From assembly GCF_005938125.1 (NCBI RefSeq), contig NZ_VCQN01000003.1, forward strand, positions 1 to 64,000: a stretch of 64,000 nt of DNA, written 5' to 3'. This document shows positions 59,606 through 64,000 of the stretch, one piece after another. The stretch is from Bacillus sp. BHET2. Lineage in GTDB: Bacteria > Bacillota > Bacilli > Bacillales > Bacillaceae_B. The notes below the pieces were generated by a model that was not told where the DNA came from, searched no databases, and was given only the letters and a program-made list of their open reading frames with translations. Each line of letters starts with the position of its first letter. Within the stretch, counting starts at the first letter, position 1. The position numbers and the translations under genes are program-made.

Positions 59606-60795
59606 TAACTAAACAATTGAGGAATTCCTTTTATCAATGCGTAAACTCCCATATAAGACATGGCCACGACAATTAGTACCCCGAACGTGGTCATCCAAAT
59701 CGGGTGCTTGTAGTCACCGACAATTTTGGTTTTATGAGCGGCAATCAGCATAACACCTAATGCGATTGGCAGGATCAATCCATTTAGGGAACCTACCAGG
59801 ATCAAAATAGCGACGGGCTTCCCTACAATCACAAATACGAGTGTGGAAATTGAAATGAATCCAACGATCAGCCACTTATGATATTTTTCCAGGAGGGGAC
59901 TGAATGTACGGATAAAAGATACTGACGTATAAGCGGCACCTACAACGGATGAAACAGCGGCGGACCACATGACAATTCCGAACATCTTGTACCCAATATC
60001 ACCTGCAGCCAATTGGAATACAGACGCAGGAGGATTCGAAGGGTCTAATGTAAATCCTTGCGCGACAATTCCTAAAGCTGCCAAGAATAGAAAGATTCGC
60101 ATGATGGATGCGATACCAATGGCAGATACAGAGCTTTTCGTAATCTCTGGAAGTGCTTGCCTCCCGGTTATTCCTGCTTCCAATAATCGGTGACCACCGG
60201 CAAACGTGATATAGCCTCCGACTGTACCTCCTACCAGTGTAATAATGGCTAAGAAATCAATGGTGTCTGGAGCAAATGTTTTCGTTACGGCTTCCCCAAT
60301 AGGAGGATTCGCCGTAAACATCACGTACACTGTAAGGATGATCATGAGTAATCCTAGGATTTGTGCAAACTTGTCCATTAGTCTTCCTGCTTCTTTCACA
60401 AGAAAGATTCCAACCGCTACAATCCCACTAAATAACGCACCCATCTCAGGTGAAATCCCGAACAGGACATTTGTTCCTAATCCCGCCCCGGCAATGTTTC
60501 CGATATTAAAGGCTAAGCCACCAGCGACGATGAGAATGGATAGGAAATAGCCTAAGCCCGGTAAGACATCGTTCGCGATATCCTGGGCCCTTTTTTCAGA
60601 AATAGCGATGATTCGCCATATATTTAGCTGGGCACCGATATCAATGAGTATGGAAATTAAAATGACGAAACCAAAGCTTGCGGCAAGCTTTTCGGTAAAG
60701 ACGGTTGTTTGAGTTAGGAAACCTGGTCCAATGGCAGATGTCGCCATTAAGAATGCAGCTCCCAATAAAAGACTAAAATTCGATTTTTTCTTCAA
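59605..60795 (-). CDS. NRAMP-family divalent metal transporter (YcsG-like)
   Basis: 396 residues, about 11 membrane segments. The N-terminal MATSAIGPGFLTQTTVFTEKL belongs to the NRAMP core but departs from the DPGN metal-binding motif, as in the YcsG subgroup. In B. subtilis ycsG lies with the 5-oxoprolinase genes; here it follows pxpC by 31 bases. Metal specificity is not inferred. The start is TTG 60795 behind AAAGGAGCG. Confidence 0.8.
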   Translation of the reverse strand: MKKKSNFSLLLGAAFLMATSAIGPGFLTQTTVFTEKLAASFGFVILISILIDIGAQLNIWRIIAISEKRAQDIANDVLPGLGYFLSILIVAGGLAFNIGNIAGAGLGTNVLFGISPEMGALFSGIVAVGIFLVKEAGRLMDKFAQILGLLMIILTVYVMFTANPPIGEAVTKTFAPDTIDFLAIITLVGGTVGGYITFAGGHRLLEAGITGRQALPEITKSSVSAIGIASIMRIFLFLAALGIVAQGFTLDPSNPPASVFQLAAGDIGYKMFGIVMWSAAVSSVVGAAYTSVSFIRTFSPLLEKYHKWLIVGFISISTLVFVIVGKPVAILILVGSLNGLILPIALGVMLIAAHKTKIVGDYKHPIWMTTFGVLIVVAMSYMGVYALIKGIPQLFS

Positions 60796-60826
60796 GAGGT
60801 TCGCTCCTTTGCTGTCATGGATTGTG

Positions 60827-61834
60827 TTAAGAGTTACATTTCAGGGCAATGCCCTGTTTTAAATGATTTAATTGTTTCTCCCGATCTATGTATAGCTCTT
60901 GCGCCTTTTCCTGAGTGACCATAGTGAATGTCAATTCATCTCCAGGCTTTGTTTGAGCGATGAGAGGAAGGTCCACTGAAGCGATGTACCCGATTCGCGG
61001 ATACCCTCCGGTTGTTTGCCGGTCCGCAAGCAGTATAATAGGATCTCCATTCGACGGAACTTGAATCGTTCCGAAAACAACCGCTTCTGATATCATATTG
61101 AGTTCTTCTTCAAGAGAGAGGGAAGGACCTTCTAGTCGATATCCCATCCGATCTGATTGAGCAGAGACTTTAAAGGGTTTATTGAAAAATTGTTCCTGAC
61201 TTTCTGCAGAAAATAACTCATACTCGGTTCCAGGGATTATCCGGATCGCCTGCTTCTGTTGATAGGAGGAAATAAATTCAGAGGAAATCGACCAATCGAT
61301 CTCTGTGAAATGGTTGTCCTCCAAATAAGGCAGTAAATAGTCAATGATCTTTTCTGATTCTTTCTTGAGCGGTCTTCCTGCTTGCAGGGCGTCACCTGCC
61401 TTCAAGGGGCGGCCATCCAAACCTCCAATCCCGGCTCTTACATAGGTGGACTTGCTGTTCATGACCGTTGGTACATTGAATCCACCGGCCACTGCAAGGT
61501 AACTGCGACAGCCATTTCTAGAGGCACCGAATTTGAGGACACTTCCAGCTTTGATCAACAGGGATCTTCTTAACGGAACAGGCTTCCCATCAATGGTTGG
61601 AGATAAGTCTCCGCCACAGATCGAGATAAGAGTGGTTTCCTTAAATTCCAGGACAGGACCCATCAGGGTGATTTCAAGGGCTGCCTCGTTTTCATCATTT
61701 CCAACTAGAAGGTTTGAAATTTTATGGGCGAGAGGGTCCATACTTCCGCTTACGATGACGCCGTATTTCTGATAGCCATGCCTTCCTAAATCTTGTATGG
61801 TCGAAAGGAGGCCGGGCTTCTTTACATTAATCAT
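60827..61834 (-). CDS. pxpC: PxpC/KipA, 5-oxoprolinase subunit C
   Basis: 335 residues. A carboxyltransferase domain 2 protein, biotin-dependent in fold family only. It works with PxpA and PxpB to convert 5-oxoproline to glutamate using ATP. IQDLGRHGYQKYGVIVSGSMDP, GGYPRIGYIASVDLPLIAQ and ADRQTTGG are diagnostic. ATG 61834 overlaps the pxpB stop (ATGA), behind GGAGGAGG. Confidence 0.9.
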   Translation of the reverse strand: MINVKKPGLLSTIQDLGRHGYQKYGVIVSGSMDPLAHKISNLLVGNDENEAALEITLMGPVLEFKETTLISICGGDLSPTIDGKPVPLRRSLLIKAGSVLKFGASRNGCRSYLAVAGGFNVPTVMNSKSTYVRAGIGGLDGRPLKAGDALQAGRPLKKESEKIIDYLLPYLEDNHFTEIDWSISSEFISSYQQKQAIRIIPGTEYELFSAESQEQFFNKPFKVSAQSDRMGYRLEGPSLSLEEELNMISEAVVFGTIQVPSNGDPIILLADRQTTGGYPRIGYIASVDLPLIAQTKPGDELTFTMVTQEKAQELYIDREKQLNHLKQGIALKCNS

Positions 61835-62550
61835 TGTTCCTCCTCCAATGCTTTATATTCTTCTAGTGAAATCGGTTTGAAGCGGATCTGATCTCCGGCT
61901 TTAAGTAAGCTTGGTTCTTCGTCGTGTTCAGGCTTGAATAGTTTAAGGGGGGTACGTCCGATCAACTGCCATCCACCTGGTGTTTCAATAGGATATACGC
62001 CGGTTTGCTCTCCTGCGATCCCGACTGTTCCAGCCGGTATTTTCAGCCGAGGGGATTCTCTTCTCGGAGTCGCAATATCTGAAGACATGCCACCGATATA
62101 AGGGAAACCGGGTGCAAAGCCAATCATGTATACAAGGTATTCACCGTTGGAATGTGTTTGGATGACCTCATCTGAAGACATTCCGTTATGGGTTGCGACT
62201 TCCTCAAGATCTGGACCGAATTCTCCTCCGTAGCAGACGGGAATATCGATGATGCGTGATTGTGATTGTTCTCCTATTGTGAGTTGGGACAGGATATGTT
62301 CGACTTCTGAACAAACAATTGAGTATGGCAATGTGTTTTGAAATGGTTTGTTGGATGCAATGATCTTGATTGGATCGTAATAAAGGGTGACGGTTGTAAA
62401 TGCAGGAATAATTTCTACGAGCCAATCGATTGTTTGGGTTTCGAGAAAGTATGTTACCGCTTTCACAAGTTTGTGAGTTTCTTGCTGGATTGAGTTTCCT
62501 AATTGGATGGCGACTGCATGATCGCCTACTGGTCGTAACGTATACTTCAA
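61831..62550 (-). CDS. pxpB: PxpB/KipI, 5-oxoprolinase subunit B
   Basis: 239 residues. Carboxyltransferase domain 1. In B. subtilis KipI also inhibits the sporulation kinase KinA. GDHAVAIQLGN near residue 8, IGFAPGFPYIGGM and TPGGWQLIGRTP are family motifs. It starts with TTG 62550 behind GGAGG. It is first of a pxpB-pxpC-NRAMP operon; pxpA is absent from this window. Confidence 0.9.
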   Translation of the reverse strand: MKYTLRPVGDHAVAIQLGNSIQQETHKLVKAVTYFLETQTIDWLVEIIPAFTTVTLYYDPIKIIASNKPFQNTLPYSIVCSEVEHILSQLTIGEQSQSRIIDIPVCYGGEFGPDLEEVATHNGMSSDEVIQTHSNGEYLVYMIGFAPGFPYIGGMSSDIATPRRESPRLKIPAGTVGIAGEQTGVYPIETPGGWQLIGRTPLKLFKPEHDEEPSLLKAGDQIRFKPISLEEYKALEEEQ

Positions 62551-62915
62551 GGAACTACCTCCATTCTTAGTTGTTTGTTTACTAAGGATAAAAATGATTA
62601 TTCAGAAATTTTAACCATGTTGTTATTATAGTATAATTTTTTGTCATTTCAATATAAGGTCGGGAATTAGATGGTTATTTGGTGAGAATAAGGCTTTGCA
62701 CCTAAGTTATTCTGGAGGAGTTTTTTGGGATTATTCGAGTGAAACGATCCTTTCAAACATTTTCTATCAGTTTTTGTAAAAAATCTAGCTGGTATTCACG
62801 AGTGTTCATTCGTATCGAATTTATGTTTTATGTGCTATTATTTAGTAATCCGAAATAGTATCCTCATTGATTAAGACGTGGGGATTGTTGATAGATGTTG
62901 AAAGGGGGTTTTCCT
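62551..62915. other. 365-bp divergent promoter region
   Basis: AT-rich region between the divergent pxpB and MFS genes. I see no riboswitch, no clear promoter pair and no small gene. GGAGG (62558-62562) and AAAGGGGG (62901-62908) are the two ribosome binding sites. Confidence 0.5.
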
Positions 62916-64000
62916 ATGGTGAAGGTAAAGGATCGTTTATGGACGAGGTCTTTTATTATGTTGATGGTAGGAAACTTGTTTGTGTTTATGTCATTTCAGA
63001 TGTTGATTCCGACGCTTCCACCTTATATTAAGTCGCTGGGTGCATCGGGTCTTGAGATTGGATTGGTGACGACGTTATTTTCAATTGGGGCTGTGCTAAG
63101 CCGTCCGTTCATTGGGTTTATGTTGGAATATAGAGACAGGAAACCTCTTGTTTTAATAGGGGGGATCTCGTTACTCGCGATTACGGTGATTTATCCATTG
63201 TCTAGTGTTGTTTTGATTTTTCTATTATTCCGCTTTGTCCATGGACTCGCTTGGGGATGGTCGACCACGGTTAATGGAACGGCTGCCGTCGATGTGGTAC
63301 CAAAATCCCGTTTAGGAGAAGGAATGGGGTATTATGGACTGTCGATTACGATTGGGATGATCATTGCTCCGAGTCTTGGCATCTACTTATTCCAGGTAAC
63401 AACTTTCACGAACCTGATCATCACATCAAGTGCCCTTGGTGTCATTGCGATTATCTTGTTGGGGATCGTACACTACCGAACACCTCAAGTGGTCAAAGAA
63501 ACGAAAAAGGAAGATTTGACGTTTTCTTATCTTGGCTCTTTAGTTGAGAAATCCAGCTGGTTCCCGGCGTTTATTACCATCATGGTCACGTTCGGTTATG
63601 GTTCAATCGTTACGTTTATCGTCATCTTTGGGGAAGAACGAGGAATACAACATATCTTCTTGTTCTATTTATGCAATGCGATCATGGCGTCCCTCTCCAG
63701 ACCAATTGCCGGAAAGTGGTTTGATGAACGTGGACCTAAGGGGCTTGTCCGTTTCTGTATCGCGATTACGTTTATAGGGATGTGGGTGCTGTCTTTCGCA
63801 CATTCTGATCTCCTCATTATTATTGCAGGCATATTATTTGGAGTTGGATTTGGATCGCTGATTCCAACTCTTCAATCATGGACATTGTCTATGACGCCAG
63901 ATCATAGACGAGGAGTGGCAAATGGTATGTTCTTCTCATCCATCGATCTTGGGATTGGACTGAGCGGTTTAGTATTTGGCGTCCTGGCTCAATATGTGGA
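62916..64000 (+). CDS. MFS transporter, N-terminal 361 codons (partial)
   Basis: The frame is open from ATG 62916 to the window edge with no stop. The visible protein starts MVKVKDRLWTRSF and has about ten hydrophobic segments. The MFS loop is recognisable in LSRPFIGFMLEYRDRKP near residue 65, with a repeat in the second half (SRPIAGKWFDERGPKG). It resembles Bacillus efflux-type MFS proteins such as YfkF/YwoG; the substrate is unknown. AAAGGGGG precedes the start. Confidence 0.85.
   Translation, partial: MVKVKDRLWTRSFIMLMVGNLFVFMSFQMLIPTLPPYIKSLGASGLEIGLVTTLFSIGAVLSRPFIGFMLEYRDRKPLVLIGGISLLAITVIYPLSSVVLIFLLFRFVHGLAWGWSTTVNGTAAVDVVPKSRLGEGMGYYGLSITIGMIIAPSLGIYLFQVTTFTNLIITSSALGVIAIILLGIVHYRTPQVVKETKKEDLTFSYLGSLVEKSSWFPAFITIMVTFGYGSIVTFIVIFGEERGIQHIFLFYLCNAIMASLSRPIAGKWFDERGPKGLVRFCIAITFIGMWVLSFAHSDLLIIIAGILFGVGFGSLIPTLQSWTLSMTPDHRRGVANGMFFSSIDLGIGLSGLVFGVLAQYV

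Overview
This window is chromosomal DNA from a Bacillaceae bacterium (a Bacillus or Rossellomorea-type Firmicute). The evidence is the low-to-moderate GC, strong AGGAGG-type ribosome binding sites, frequent TTG/GTG starts, and a gene order that follows the Bacillus subtilis yebE-yebG-pur-yer-pcrB-pcrA-ligA-gatCAB-dgkB-rlmCD segment. I ran no database search; identities come from recognising protein families and this synteny.

Layout: (1) 1-360 holds the end of a ribosomal RNA operon (23S 3' end, 5S, terminator). (2) 398-1612 is a repeat-rich gap (a phased 20-bp repeat array and an AACT microsatellite) and a peroxiredoxin. (3) 1783-16334 is yebE-yebG and then the twelve-gene de novo purine operon purEKBCSQLFM-N-H-D, which makes IMP. 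It has PurR boxes, a sigma-A promoter and a guanine-type riboswitch with its terminator. The operon is stretched by repeat-filled gaps after purN and after purH. (4) 16312-27261 has a tiny EYxxD membrane protein, a DUF2892 protein, yerA, yerB and yerC, then pcrB, and pcrA-ligA-camS behind an SOS box, plus a small membrane peptide. (5) 27442-32655 has a proline/sodium symporter with an upstream cre site and the glyoxylate shunt pair aceB-aceA. (6) 32732-42268 is the arginine/citrulline operon argCJBD-carAB-argF. (7) 42378-47860 has YueI, an AbrB-type membrane protein, a second phased array and gatCAB. (8) 48035-54781 is accessory: an M4 neutral protease, several small proteins, a thioredoxin-fold protein, an XRE regulator, a methyltransferase, an arylamine N-acetyltransferase and DUF2269. 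(9) 54976-59481 has dgkB, a third phased array (inverted), a small monooxygenase plus helical partner, rlmCD, an excisionase-like protein and ywbE. (10) 59571-64000 has a 5-oxoprolinase pxpB-pxpC plus NRAMP transporter operon (pxpA not seen) and a truncated MFS transporter at the edge.

The least explained content lies between the genes. Two short-repeat families recur. One consists of arrays of a GACGCATAAA / GTGACGCAATAAA core at a rigid 20-21-bp spacing (two DNA turns), at 399, 44079 and 56050; a diverged GTGGCCCAATAAA version sits inside the purine operon at 12998. The other is a 13-14-bp element GAGGGACGGACCTC, present about 20 times in both orientations. It sometimes builds perfect terminator hairpins, sometimes stands alone, and twice lies inside coding sequence. 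There are also two tandem 126-bp hairpin repeats and a roughly 13-copy AACT tract. These are the best candidates for undescribed biology here; no defence system, prophage, CRISPR array or insertion sequence is visible.
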